A stretch of DNA of 64,000 nt from the NCBI GenBank assembly GCA_937944405.1, contig CALDYR010000102.1:1-64000 (forward strand). Direction: 5' to 3'. The notes below the pieces were generated by a model. It saw only the letters and a program-made list of their open reading frames with translations, ran no database searches and was not told where the DNA came from. Numbering within the stretch: the stretch's first letter is position 1; each line of letters starts with the position of its first letter. The position numbers and the translations under genes are program-made. Source of the DNA: an uncultured Pirellulaceae bacterium (GTDB lineage Bacteria; Planctomycetota; Planctomycetia; Pirellulales; Pirellulaceae). Shown here piece after piece: positions 35,609-45,475 of this stretch.

Positions 35609-36149
35609 ATTGAGAGAATCCTAGTTCAGTAACAGGTTGGCGTTGGTGCCAACGAAAAAAACACGGTCGCACAGGCCGCCGAATCACTAAGCCCACTTCA
35701 ACGACGAAACATCGGGAAATCAGAGCTCCGAAAACCTGAGCGATCGCCGCCCACGCGTCTCTGAGGCAGAATGCCCCAAAGGACCGTTTACCGATGCACC
35801 GTCATAATAGTGCGGTGGTATCAAACAGTTGGACGACTCCAGATCGCCTTCAAGCTATCTCATCGCAACGCCTGTTGCAACGCAGCCGGTAGAATAATGA
35901 ATGATCGGCTTATCCGAAGCAGGTGGGCCTTGGATGGTTCATCGATGCCCGCTTTGGCCTTGAATCCCTCAGGGGCCGGATCAACAGCCTCCGTTGTCTA
36001 CCGGCGCCGTCACGAAACCAAACGCTAGCACGCCCTCAACTATTCTGGCCACCACTTTGATATAGGAGGCGGATTGGGAACTGGATAGACTTTAGGCAAT
36101 CTTTAAAGTTTAAGGACATTTCGCTGAAGAGGCACAAGGAGGGCTTCCG
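35609..36149. other. Intergenic region without a recognised gene
   Basis: It lies between the divergent acyl-CoA dehydrogenase and SbcD-like genes. A 6-bp palindrome CGTTGG-TG-CCAACG (35641-35654) is followed by seven A. No coding signal or repeat copy was found. A strong AGGAGG ends the region. Confidence 0.35.
36138..36149 (+). promoter_or_regulatory. Strong Shine-Dalgarno site of the SbcD-like gene
   Basis: AGGAGG (36138-36143) lies 6 nt upstream of the ATG at 36150. It is one of very few canonical ribosome sites in the window, so high translation of this gene is likely. Confidence 0.7.
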
Positions 36150-37415
36150 ATGGCAGACGCTATCAAATTCATACACGCGGCCGACTTTCATCTCGACCAA
36201 CCTATCAGCGGTCTCACCGAATTTCCGGCCCACCTGAAGACACGTTTGGCAAACGCTCCTTACGACGCGGCCAGCAAGGTCTTCGATCTGGCGGTCGCGG
36301 AGCGCGTCGATTTTGTGTTGTTGACCGGCGATTTGTTCGACGTCGAATCCGGCAGTGCGCGGGCTTACGCGTTTTTGCTATCGCAATTCCAACGGCTGGC
36401 GGAAAAGAATATCCACATTTACTGGTCCGGCGGCGAGTCAGATTTTCCGGATCGATGGCCCAGTTCAGTAGCGTTGCCCGACAACGTGATCACATTTTCA
36501 TCCTCCATCATCGACGAGATCGAACACCGGCGCGATGGTGAGCGCGTTTGCGCGATCTTTGCCAGCGGATTTGATTCAAAGCGTCTTTCCCTTAACGATT
36601 TCGATGGCAGCGAATCGGACATCTTCAACATCGGCATGACCTACGGGCCATTCGAATCGGGTAACCTGACCGGCGCTAACATTCATTATTGGGCGTTAGG
36701 GGGGAAACACAAATCGACCACATTTGAGAAATCAGAAACAATCGGCGTCTACCCCGGTACACCTCAAGGACGTCGCCCCCAAGAAACCGGGGCCCACGGC
36801 TTTAAACTCTGTCGCGTCGATGGCAAAGGAAAGCTGCGCGTTCAAACCGTCGAATCTGATTTGGTGCGGTTCATTCCGCAAAAGGTAGCAATCAGTGAAA
36901 ACGTCAGCGTCAAAGCCCTCAAAGAATCACTCACCGAACGCGCGATGAAACTGGTTGGCGACTCTCCCGAACAGCTCGTGCTGACGCGATGGTATTTAGC
37001 CACCGAAGGCGAATTCAATCCCCGCATTCGCAAATCCGAATGGGCAGCAGAATTGTTGGAGTGGCTACGAGACGAATTCGGACGCGGAGAACAAGCCGTC
37101 TGGTCGACCGATGTCAAAGTCGAAGCCCCAAAAAATTTGCCATCCAACTGGTACGAAGAAGACACGATTCTCGGCGAATACATGCGCGCCGTGGCGCGTT
37201 ACCAAAGCGATGATTCGCTAAAGTTGAACCTGCACCAATACATTCCCCAAGCGGTCAAAGGGGACACCATAGGCGACATCGGTTTCGTCAGTCGTGAAAG
37301 CCGCGACTCCATCCTACGTAAAACAGGCATGGTCGGCATCGAGTACCTAGCGGCCCACAAAGAAATCGCCGAAATCAGTTCCAACGAAATCGAACTGGGA
37401 ATCGAAATCGAATAA
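36150..37415 (+). CDS. SbcD/Mre11-like protein with degenerate active site, 421 aa
   Basis: The fold is that of SbcD/Mre11/YhaO calcineurin-type nucleases. Motif I (ADFHL, residues 11-15) and motif II (TGDLFD, about 59-64) are intact. Motif III, normally GNHD, is GGESD (94-98). The later H of the metal site is replaced in IGMTYGP (about 161-167). Motif GHxH reads GGKH (184-187), so the first His is lost. The nuclease is therefore probably weak or inactive. The C-terminal half is about 230 residues. It is followed 207 bp later by the YhaN/Rad50-like gene, so the two should be partners. A structural or DNA-binding role is inference. Confidence 0.85.
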   Translation: MADAIKFIHAADFHLDQPISGLTEFPAHLKTRLANAPYDAASKVFDLAVAERVDFVLLTGDLFDVESGSARAYAFLLSQFQRLAEKNIHIYWSGGESDFPDRWPSSVALPDNVITFSSSIIDEIEHRRDGERVCAIFASGFDSKRLSLNDFDGSESDIFNIGMTYGPFESGNLTGANIHYWALGGKHKSTTFEKSETIGVYPGTPQGRRPQETGAHGFKLCRVDGKGKLRVQTVESDLVRFIPQKVAISENVSVKALKESLTERAMKLVGDSPEQLVLTRWYLATEGEFNPRIRKSEWAAELLEWLRDEFGRGEQAVWSTDVKVEAPKNLPSNWYEEDTILGEYMRAVARYQSDDSLKLNLHQYIPQAVKGDTIGDIGFVSRESRDSILRKTGMVGIEYLAAHKEIAEISSNEIELGIEIE

Positions 37416-37488
37416 CGCCCCCAAACGCCCCCAAAACCGTCGCGCTCAATCCCCATGAAGCGGACGTAAAACATGTCCCGACAAACAC

Positions 37489-37557
37489 GCACCGATAAAC
37501 AAGCACCGATAAACAATCGCAGACAGACGATCGCCGATGGGCAATCGCCGATGGACA
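37489..37557. repeat. Two 14-bp tandem duplications upstream of the YhaN-like gene
   Basis: GCACCGATAAACAA occurs twice (37489-37516). ATCGCCGATGG(G/A)CA occurs twice (37530-37557). Both lie in the spacer between the nuclease-like and ATPase genes. Confidence 0.85.
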
Positions 37558-37622
37558 CGCAACGTTAGCAACACAACGACCGGCCGGAAGCCAGTCCAAC
37601 CACAACTCAGGGAGAGCATGCG

Positions 37623-40600
37623 GTGAAAATAGACAATCTAAACGTCGACGGATTTGGCGTCTGGAAGGGCCTGCAAGTTGACGGCGTTTCAGAACATCTG
37701 ACATTGTTCTGTGGCCAGAACGAGGCCGGTAAAACGACGATGATGAAATTCATCCGTTCGATGATGTTCGGTTTTTCCCCGGATCGGTTAAGCAAATATA
37801 CCCCGCCGGTTTACGGTGGTTTGGCCGGTGGTTCGGTCGACCTAATGACGCCAGCGGGCACCTACGAAGTCCAACGCCACGTCGATCCCAACCGACACTC
37901 AGACCCCATCGGGGATCTAACGGTGATTGACGGCAACGACGGGTCGGTCCACGGCCGGGCTCAATTAAATGCCTTGATGTCGGACATCGACGAATCGATC
38001 TTTAACAATGTGTTCGCGATTGGACTACGGGAGATCCAGGAACTCGGCGCGCTCAATTCAACCGACGCGGCGGAGCATTTGTATAAACTTACCAGTGGCA
38101 TGGATCGCGTGTCGTTGATCGACGTGATGAAAGACCTCCGTCGCCGGCGTGAGGAGATCTGGGCATCGGATCCCGTGAAAGAATCGAAACTAGCGCTGTT
38201 GAACAATCGCCGGGCCAAGTTAACCCGCGAAATTGAAGACCTCAAACAGCGTTCTAAACGCTGGTCGCGCATCGCTGCGGAAGTCACCGACGTAACCCAT
38301 CAGCTGGCCGACATCGACGTGGAACTTGAAAACGTCGAACGCGAAAGCCGCTTGTTGGAGATCGCAATCCAAATCAGCGCGCGCTGGCAAAGTCGCCGAT
38401 TGATCGACCAACAGATCGCCGCCTACGGTACGTTGCCCAATCCGCGCGACGTTTCTGTTGAGCAGCTCGACCAGTGCAACGCGCGGATTACCCAACAAAA
38501 AGAACGCATCGAACAGATTAAACAGCAACGCAAGAAAATCAAAAAGGAAGCCATGGCGTTGCCGATCAACCGGCAACTCTACGCTCAGAAGTCTCGCATC
38601 GAAGCGATCTCGGAACATTCACCGTGGGTCGAATCCCTTGAACGGCAAGTCCTCCAGTTGCAGGAAGAGATCGACAAAATCGAAAACAGCATGGTCAGCG
38701 AAGTCGATGGGCTGGGCAGCCAACTACAAATTCGCGCCAAAGACGTGCGCGACCTCGGCAACCGTGGCCTGCGGCAGCTTGAAGACGCCGGTGGCAAATT
38801 GACGTCCGAACTGGAGCGGATGACGAAACTTAAAGAGGAGCTCGACAGAACAGAATTCGAGGTCACCCAAACCAAAAAACGTATCGGCAGCTCCTTCGGC
38901 GACATCAACCCTAACGAATCCTACGAAGAAACCTCGAAACACGTCAGCCGGCTACGCCGCCGCATCGAATTAGAGGAAAAGATCGATAAACTCAACCGAT
39001 CGCGGTTGGGTTTAGAACGCGATATCGACTCAATCGTTGCCGAACAAGTTCTTCCGGTGAACAAACTTTCGATCATCGGCGTGGCGTTCATCTCCGGCAT
39101 GATCCTCTTGGGATTCGGCCTGTTGAACATCGGCGGCGCCCTAGCGGAGGCTTCCACCTCGGGCGGCTTAGTTTTGATGCTCTGCGGCCTGGTTGCGTTC
39201 TTTGCCTCCATCAGCCTCAAGTACCATTGGGAAAAAATTGCCAAGGACGAACTGGATGATTTCCGGCACCAGCTGGAGATCAACCGTCAACAGATGAAGC
39301 GCTCCAAACACGAACGTGAGGAAATCGAACAACAGCTGCCCGCCACTGCGACCGGCCAATGGGACATCAATCTCAAAGACGCCGAGGGGCGCTTAACGCG
39401 TCTGCAGGATTTAGTGCCGATGGAGAATCGCATTCAAAAATCCAAAGCGATGGCAGATGAAATTCGTCGTCACATCCAGACCCAAGAACGAACCATCGAA
39501 ACGGTGCGCGGTCAATGGCAAGCATCTTTGAGGACGGCAGGATTGCCCGACGCACTTCTCCCCCACCAGTTGAAGGAAATCACTCAACGCAGCGAACGCA
39601 TCGGCACCTTCCATCTGCGATTGGAGCAATTAACCTCCGAGAAAAACCAACGCCAGAAAGAGCTTACCGCGCTCAACCAACGCATCAACACGATGCTGTA
39701 CGAAACCGGCGTACAGTTCAAAAATGATAGCCTGACCGACCGATTAAATCAGATCAATAGCGCGATCAACGACCAAAGAGCGATGGTTGGTGCCAGAAAA
39801 GAGCTAGCCAATAAATACAAAACCCTTCGCAGCCGCCTACAGAAAACAAAACGGGAGCTCGATAAAGCACTCGGCAAACGCCAGCGACTGCTGACCAGCG
39901 CGGGTGCCGATTCCGAAGAACTTTATCGGCAGTTCGACATCAAGCACAAAGACCGTCGTAAGCTAATTCAAAAACGGGATAACCTTTCTGAGCAAATCGA
40001 TGCTGGGTTGGGGGCCAACTACAAACAGGAGGACTTGACCGCACTGATGGAGGCCTATGGTCAGTCGGGATTGGAAAAACACTGGGAATCGGTACTGAAA
40101 ACCATCGAGGAACTAAAAACCAGCCAGGCCAATCTCCAGCAGCAACGCGGTGAATTCCTTCAAGAGGTCAAGGCACTGGGCGAAGATTCGCGCATGGATC
40201 AGGCTCGGATGGAACTTAATATCATCGACGCCAAAATTACGGTACTGAAAAAGGAGTGGCAAAAACTGGCCGTCAGTACGCAAATGCTGGAGCTGATTCG
40301 AGAAAGTTACGAATCCAAACGACAGCCTGAAACATTAAAGGAAGCTTCCAACTATTTGACGCGTTTAACAGAAAATCACTACGTCAGGATTTGGACTCGT
40401 TTGACCGGCGAAGAACTTTTAGTCGACAACCACGAAGGGGAAACGATCCCCGTTGACAAACTTAGCCGGGGAACCCGTGAAGCGGTCTATCTTAGCCTTC
40501 GCATGGCGTTGGTGGGAGCTTACGCCCGGCGCGGCGCGGTGATTCCCATGGTGCTGGACGATGTGTTGGTCAACTTTGACGGCCGAAGAACACGCGCCGC

Positions 40601-41147
40601 GGCAGAAGTCCTATGCGATTTCTCCCGTAACGGATATCAAATTTTGATGTTCACTTGCCACGACCACATGCGCGACCTATTCCATGAACTGGGAGCCGAT
40701 GTCCGAATTCTACCCGACCACAAAGAAGTGTACGAGCATCAGGCCAAACCGGTACGTTTTGGAGATCGATCAACGCAACATGCACAAGAGGATCACGAAA
40801 CGATCGTGTTTGAAAATGCCGTCCGCGCCCCCGTCGAACAATCTGCCGAACCGACGTTGAAGCAGCCGGCCCTCAAGAAACCGCGTCATTTCGAAACACA
40901 GGTCGAAACCTTTGATGCCATTCCCGTAGAATACGTCGCACCCTCACGGAACTCGCAGATCGATCTTGACGCCGACAACTACGATGCTGAACTTGAGTAT
41001 GAATTGTCGGCCATCGTCAACGACCAACACGCCCATCAAAGGCTTCGGCACGAATTGGTTTACGTCACGCCCAATCAGAAATTGCCAATCGATCTCTCAG
41101 GAAACGAAGCGATCTGGCATGAAACGTCACCGCAACCGATGACCTAA
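37623..41147 (+). CDS. YhaN/Rad50-like AAA ATPase, 1174 aa
   Basis: The N-terminal half-ATPase has Walker A GQNEAGKTT (31-39) after MKIDNLNVDGFGVW. Long coiled coils follow. A hydrophobic pair of segments (about 482-535: VAFISGMILLGFGLLNIG and LVLMLCGLVAFFA) interrupts the coil, as in YhaN, and may fix the protein to the membrane. The C-terminal half has the ABC signature LSRGTREAVYLSLR (about 946) and Walker B IPMVLDDVLVNFD (about 977). A further 150-residue acidic extension is not seen in typical YhaN. The start is GTG; GGGAG lies upstream. It probably works with the SbcD-like protein in DNA end or membrane processes. Confidence 0.88.
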   Translation: MKIDNLNVDGFGVWKGLQVDGVSEHLTLFCGQNEAGKTTMMKFIRSMMFGFSPDRLSKYTPPVYGGLAGGSVDLMTPAGTYEVQRHVDPNRHSDPIGDLTVIDGNDGSVHGRAQLNALMSDIDESIFNNVFAIGLREIQELGALNSTDAAEHLYKLTSGMDRVSLIDVMKDLRRRREEIWASDPVKESKLALLNNRRAKLTREIEDLKQRSKRWSRIAAEVTDVTHQLADIDVELENVERESRLLEIAIQISARWQSRRLIDQQIAAYGTLPNPRDVSVEQLDQCNARITQQKERIEQIKQQRKKIKKEAMALPINRQLYAQKSRIEAISEHSPWVESLERQVLQLQEEIDKIENSMVSEVDGLGSQLQIRAKDVRDLGNRGLRQLEDAGGKLTSELERMTKLKEELDRTEFEVTQTKKRIGSSFGDINPNESYEETSKHVSRLRRRIELEEKIDKLNRSRLGLERDIDSIVAEQVLPVNKLSIIGVAFISGMILLGFGLLNIGGALAEASTSGGLVLMLCGLVAFFASISLKYHWEKIAKDELDDFRHQLEINRQQMKRSKHEREEIEQQLPATATGQWDINLKDAEGRLTRLQDLVPMENRIQKSKAMADEIRRHIQTQERTIETVRGQWQASLRTAGLPDALLPHQLKEITQRSERIGTFHLRLEQLTSEKNQRQKELTALNQRINTMLYETGVQFKNDSLTDRLNQINSAINDQRAMVGARKELANKYKTLRSRLQKTKRELDKALGKRQRLLTSAGADSEELYRQFDIKHKDRRKLIQKRDNLSEQIDAGLGANYKQEDLTALMEAYGQSGLEKHWESVLKTIEELKTSQANLQQQRGEFLQEVKALGEDSRMDQARMELNIIDAKITVLKKEWQKLAVSTQMLELIRESYESKRQPETLKEASNYLTRLTENHYVRIWTRLTGEELLVDNHEGETIPVDKLSRGTREAVYLSLRMALVGAYARRGAVIPMVLDDVLVNFDGRRTRAAAEVLCDFSRNGYQILMFTCHDHMRDLFHELGADVRILPDHKEVYEHQAKPVRFGDRSTQHAQEDHETIVFENAVRAPVEQSAEPTLKQPALKKPRHFETQVETFDAIPVEYVAPSRNSQIDLDADNYDAELEYELSAIVNDQHAHQRLRHELVYVTPNQKLPIDLSGNEAIWHETSPQPMT

Positions 41148-41177
41148 CACCGGACGGGAAATGGCCTTGTCCGGCGC

Positions 41178-41207
41178 AAAAAAAACCTGCCTGGGGGAGG
41201 ACTCCGC
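41178..41207 (-). terminator. Rho-independent terminator of SRP RNA
   Basis: The 3' arm of the closing stem (41207-41189) is followed within 3 nt by eight T on the minus strand (41185-41178). Confidence 0.75.
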
Positions 41208-41303
41208 ACAAAAGTACACCGCTTAGAGCTGCTCCATATTTCAGGCCTGACCCGGTTCACAGCTTCTCCTCGCGGAGTCCACCCTCAAACAGGCTTTCTC
41301 AAC
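41186..41303 (-). ncRNA. ffs: Small SRP RNA (4.5S type)
   Basis: The minus strand contains GGGTCAGGCCTGAAATATGG, then AGCAGC, matching the core hairpin of SRP RNA (SRP54/Ffh site). Long flanks pair: 41294-41272 (GCCTG...GGACTCCGC) with 41207-41189 (GCGGAGTCC...CAGGC). The RNA is about 106-118 nt and ends in eight U. It binds Ffh in the signal recognition particle. Ends are approximate. Confidence 0.88.
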
Positions 41304-41310
41304 AGAGGTT

Positions 41311-41339
41311 AATGTATTGCACGATCGCTACATCGTCAA
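41311..41339 (-). promoter_or_regulatory. Promoter of SRP RNA
   Basis: TTGACG (41339-41334) and TACATT (41316-41311) are 17 bp apart on the minus strand. They lie just upstream of the RNA, with a start predicted around 41304. Confidence 0.6.
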
Positions 41340-41495
41340 ACGGGGTTACTGCGGTTAAATTGCAATTGGCCCAAAACGCTGGTAGGCTTGATTGAATGCC
41401 GGAATTGACGCCCGGACAAAGCCACAGCCACTGGTGAACTCACCGCAGGCCCGCATCCTCAAATTCCCGGCGACAGCCTCTCGGGGGCAGCAAAC

Positions 41496-42434
41496 ATGAA
41501 CACCCTAGGGAAACCCGCAAAATCCGCCCAAGAAACTCTCTCAACAACGCCCCACCCAACGCCGTTGATTGACCCTGCGTTGATGGTGAAGCTGGAACAA
41601 ATGGAGCTTGTGAGTCGTAAAATTTTTCGGGGACGCATGAAGGGGGAACGCCGCAGTCGACGAAAAGGACAAAGCGTCGAATTTGCGGACTTTCGTAATT
41701 ACGTCGCCGGCGATGACCTCCGTTTTGTCGATTGGAACATGTACGCCCGATTGGATAAGCTATTCCTCAAACTTTTCCTTGAAGAAGAAGACCTCCATTT
41801 CTACACGCTGATCGATGTTAGTGAATCGATGCAGTTCGGGCGACCGACGAAACTACATTACGCCAAACAATTGGCCGCGTCTCTGGGCTACATTGGGCTG
41901 TGCCGATCCGACAGAGTCAAAATCGAACCGCTAATCGGTTCCAAACAAAATTCGGTTCCCGTTTTTCGCGGCCGCAAAAACCTTTGGGAAATGATGAAGT
42001 ATCTGGAAGAACTTCCCACCGGTTCCGACGTTTCACTAACCCAAGCGGTACGTTCCTTCTGCCTGCGCAACGCAGGCAAAGGCATTCTCTTGCTGATCAC
42101 CGATCTGATGGACAAATCGGGCTATCAAGAGGCGCTGAAATATCTGGTCGCTCAACAAATGGATGTTTACTTAATTCACATCCTCTCTCAAGAAGAAATC
42201 GACCCTGACATCACCGGTGATTTAAAACTGGTCGACTGCGAAGATGCCGACGTTGCCGAAATCAGCGTCAGCCAGCGTTTGATCGATCGATACCGCGGCA
42301 CGCTGGCTAACTTCATCGAACAGGCGCGTGATTTTAGTTCGAAACGAGGCATCGTTTACACCATGACCAGCACCGAACGATCGGTCGACCGATTGGTTGC
42401 GCGTTACCTTCGACAACGGGGATTGGTCCGATGA
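41496..42434 (+). CDS. DUF58 domain protein, 312 aa
   Basis: The family block is FRNYVAGDDLRFVDWNMYARLDKLFLKLF, followed by a von-Willebrand-A-like fold: HFYTLIDVSESMQFG (a DxSxS-type metal site) and LLLITDLMDKSGY. There is no signal peptide. Such proteins usually pair with MoxR ATPases and VWA membrane proteins in cell-envelope or protein-folding roles. Here the VWA protein follows with a 4-bp overlap, but no MoxR gene is in the window. ATG start. Confidence 0.88.
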   Translation: MNTLGKPAKSAQETLSTTPHPTPLIDPALMVKLEQMELVSRKIFRGRMKGERRSRRKGQSVEFADFRNYVAGDDLRFVDWNMYARLDKLFLKLFLEEEDLHFYTLIDVSESMQFGRPTKLHYAKQLAASLGYIGLCRSDRVKIEPLIGSKQNSVPVFRGRKNLWEMMKYLEELPTGSDVSLTQAVRSFCLRNAGKGILLLITDLMDKSGYQEALKYLVAQQMDVYLIHILSQEEIDPDITGDLKLVDCEDADVAEISVSQRLIDRYRGTLANFIEQARDFSSKRGIVYTMTSTERSVDRLVARYLRQRGLVR

Positions 42435-44440
42435 ATTTCATGACCTCCAGCCTCCCCTGGTGGAGTTGGTTGACACTGCTGATGGTGCCGCCTCTGATCT
42501 TTTTGCTGTACTTCTTAAAACTCCGTCGGACGCCGGTCCAAGTGCCAAGCACCTACCTGTGGTCCAAGACGATTGAGGACATGCACGTCAATAGCTTCTG
42601 GCAGCGTTTGCGTCGCAACCTTTTGTTATTTCTGCAAGTGTTGTTTGCCCTGATGTTGTTGGCGACGTGTTTACGACCGGGTTGCGATGGCACCGAACTG
42701 GTAGGCGCACGTTTCATCTTTCTGATCGACAACTCCGCCAGCATGTCGGCAACCGATAACGCACAGGGCAAACCACGATTAGAAACCGCCAAACTGGAAA
42801 TTAGCAACGCAATCCAAAACATGCCCGCCGGTTCGTCGGCGATGCTGATCAGTTTCTCTGATTCGGCCAGCGTCCAGCAATCTTACACCAGCAACAAATC
42901 GGAACTGCAACGCAAACTGGCCCAAATCAAACAGACCCAACGCACCAGCGATCTCAACGAAGCACTCACCGCCGCCGCGGGGTTGGCAAATCCCGGCCGC
43001 TCCAGCGACAAAGCGAGCGCGTTGGACGTACAAGTCGCCGACGCCCTCGATGCAGTGTTGTACATTTACAGTGATGGAGGCGTTCGCCAAGTGCCACGAT
43101 TTGCGCCAGGATCGCTCAGTCCTGAATACCATGCCGTTGGTTCATTTGAAAATCGGCCGACCAATGTCGGCATCACCGCGTTTTCGGTCGGTGAACCTTC
43201 GGCCATCGATGGTTCAGTGCAAATTTTTGCGCGGCTTCAAAACTCCGATGACGTCGACCAAACGGTCGATGTTTCGTTCTACGTCGGTGACGCCCTGCAA
43301 GACGCCGTTGGTGACATTTTGGTTACCGCAGGTGGCACCAAGGGTATCAGTTTCAATCTCTCAGGTGAATCGGCATCGGTTAACCAACCCACGACCGTAC
43401 AATTGAAAATCGACGACGAAGACGTTTTCATGTTGGACAACGAAGCTTTCGCGGTGCTCAATCCGCCTCGGAAAACCAACGTCATCATCATCAGCGAAAA
43501 TACTCCCTACTTTCGTTACGCGTGCAGCACCGACGCGATCACGAAACGCACCAACGTTGAATTTCACGGGGCTGAGTATTTAAACGACAGCACCTACCTT
43601 CAACGCGCCCAAGAAGGGTATTACGATTTGGCGATATATGATTCGCTGGTGCCCCAAACGATGCCCCTGTGCAACACGATGATTTGGAACCAGATTCCCT
43701 TGGGAGATCAATGGAATCGCAGCGCTGTACATTCCCCCACGCCGGTGCTGGATTATGACGGTGCCCATCCAATCATGGCGGCGGTCAAAATCGGCGGGCT
43801 AACCATCGTTAACAGTCGCGACCTCGAAGGGCCACAAGGCAGCCTGTCCTTGATCGAATCCACGACTGGATCGATTGCTGTGCTTGGACCGCGGGAAGGT
43901 TATTTAGATTTGGTCATGGGATTTTCCATCATCGAAACAGACGAAAACGGCGAAACGTACGTTAACTCTGATTGGCCTAAAAAACTCAGTTTCCCGATCT
44001 TTATGCAAAATGTGATTGAAGACCTGAGCGGGATTTCGGCTTTCTCTGCTGGTGCCAATCTCCACCCCGGCGATTTGATGACGATCAAACCGTCGATTCC
44101 TCTTGAGAAAATCAAAATCCAATCCCCCGGCGGTGAAACGACAGAAATACGACCACAAGCTGACCGAACTTTTGTGTTTTCAAACACCGAAACTTCAGGG
44201 ATCTATGAAGTTTCGGACGCCCTTAGCGGCATCGTCGACCAACGCATTGCCGTCAATCTCATGGACGCCAACGAAAGCAATATCGCGGTACGCGCGGATT
44301 TAAATCTTGGCTACTCTCAGTTGCAGCGCGTGACATCTCAAATCCCGGAAAGGAAAGAGTTCTGGCGGTGGCTGTTGATGGGCGGTTTGATCCTGCTGAT
44401 GGTGGAATGGATCATTTACAACCGGCGAGTCTTCATTTAG
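42431..44440 (+). CDS. BatA-like VWA membrane protein, 669 aa
   Basis: An N-terminal BatA-type region has two membrane helices (about 10-28 and 55-75) flanking KLRRTPVQVPSTYLW. The VWA domain begins near 93 with RFIFLIDNSASMSATD (metal site DxSxS) and continues to about 280. A long beta-rich part follows, and a final helix (about 640-660: RWLLMGGLILLMVEWII) leaves a short tail. The VWA domain is therefore outside the cytoplasm. It overlaps the DUF58 gene by 4 bp. The end overlaps the convergent WecG gene by 8 bp. Confidence 0.85.
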   Translation: MNFMTSSLPWWSWLTLLMVPPLIFLLYFLKLRRTPVQVPSTYLWSKTIEDMHVNSFWQRLRRNLLLFLQVLFALMLLATCLRPGCDGTELVGARFIFLIDNSASMSATDNAQGKPRLETAKLEISNAIQNMPAGSSAMLISFSDSASVQQSYTSNKSELQRKLAQIKQTQRTSDLNEALTAAAGLANPGRSSDKASALDVQVADALDAVLYIYSDGGVRQVPRFAPGSLSPEYHAVGSFENRPTNVGITAFSVGEPSAIDGSVQIFARLQNSDDVDQTVDVSFYVGDALQDAVGDILVTAGGTKGISFNLSGESASVNQPTTVQLKIDDEDVFMLDNEAFAVLNPPRKTNVIIISENTPYFRYACSTDAITKRTNVEFHGAEYLNDSTYLQRAQEGYYDLAIYDSLVPQTMPLCNTMIWNQIPLGDQWNRSAVHSPTPVLDYDGAHPIMAAVKIGGLTIVNSRDLEGPQGSLSLIESTTGSIAVLGPREGYLDLVMGFSIIETDENGETYVNSDWPKKLSFPIFMQNVIEDLSGISAFSAGANLHPGDLMTIKPSIPLEKIKIQSPGGETTEIRPQADRTFVFSNTETSGIYEVSDALSGIVDQRIAVNLMDANESNIAVRADLNLGYSQLQRVTSQIPERKEFWRWLLMGGLILLMVEWIIYNRRVFI

Positions 44441-45245
44441 TGCTCAGCTGCTTGAGTACCAATTGCGGAAAGATCCAAGCGTCTTTGGCGTAACGTTTGA
44501 CCAATCGTTTGGGTTCACTGCACATTCGGTGCATCCATTCCAGACCATTTTTCTGCATCCAAAGCGGTGCACGTTTCTTTTCCCCGGCCAGAAAATCGAT
44601 CGTCGCTCCAACGCACAGTGCGACTTTGGCGTCGATGGATTGAAAGTGCCGATGAACCCATAGCTCTTGCTTTGGCGCTCCGAGCCCGACCACCACAACA
44701 TCGGGTTTGCAGGCGGAGATACGCTGGAGAATAATGTCGCATTGGGCGTCGTCTTTTTCAAACCCCATCGGTGGGCTGTAGATTCCGACCGTTTTGATGT
44801 TTGGCCACTGTGCCTCCATGTTCTTTGCTGCGGTTTGGGCAACCCCCGGGGCCGCTCCCAGCAGGAACACCGTCAGTTCCTCAGATTGATCGTAGGAATC
44901 AAACAACGCCGGAACGAGCTCCGAACCGGCGACTCTTTCGGGTAATGGCTGCTTCAACAAACGCGATGCCCAAACAATGGGATGCCCGTCTGCCAAAACC
45001 ATATGAGCGTCCTCATAGGCGTCGCGTAACGGTTGGTTTTCTTGTAACAAAACTGCGTGATCAACATTCGGAGTGACCACAAAACGGCAACCTTCATCTT
45101 CGCCAACCCACTGCCTGAGCGTGTCGACGGCGTCTTGCATCCTAAGATTATCAATGTCGATTCCAAAAAGGCTTCGCTTGGCGTCGGCCTTACAAGGAAG
45201 TGTACTTGAGTTTGGCAGTTGTTGATTATCGGTGAGGGTGGGCAT
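44433..45245 (-). CDS. WecG/TagA/CpsF glycosyltransferase
   Basis: This family (GT26) adds a sugar to a lipid-linked precursor of surface polysaccharide at the cytoplasmic membrane face. The blocks VTPNVDHAVLLQ, LADGHPIVWASRLL, GLGAPKQELWVHRH and CVGATIDFLAGEKKRAP are present, the last carrying the usual Asp and basic residues. The length of 270 aa is normal. ATG start. It is divergent from the deacetylase gene and overlaps the VWA gene by 8 bp at the tail. A role in exopolysaccharide fits the neighbours. Confidence 0.92.
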   Translation of the reverse strand: MPTLTDNQQLPNSSTLPCKADAKRSLFGIDIDNLRMQDAVDTLRQWVGEDEGCRFVVTPNVDHAVLLQENQPLRDAYEDAHMVLADGHPIVWASRLLKQPLPERVAGSELVPALFDSYDQSEELTVFLLGAAPGVAQTAAKNMEAQWPNIKTVGIYSPPMGFEKDDAQCDIILQRISACKPDVVVVGLGAPKQELWVHRHFQSIDAKVALCVGATIDFLAGEKKRAPLWMQKNGLEWMHRMCSEPKRLVKRYAKDAWIFPQLVLKQLSTK

Positions 45246-45475
45246 AAGTGTCTATCTGATAAGAAACGGAAAGATTGTTATCTGTGCGGCGGTTCCGCCC
45301 AAAAACGTATGCCACTTCAGCGTACCGGCAACGACAAAAACACAAGAAAGTCAACGCCCGCCTGCAAGGCTTTCGGTTCTAACAATTATGCGGATTGCGT
45401 TGTTTGGAGATGACAAATTTACTGATCAATTCACAAACCTGAACTATTTCTGGCAAACAATGGTCAACACTTCCG

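Noticed and set aside
35641-35661. Palindrome followed by A7 as a terminator
   Set aside because: No plus-strand gene ends there, and on the minus strand the T-run precedes the stem.
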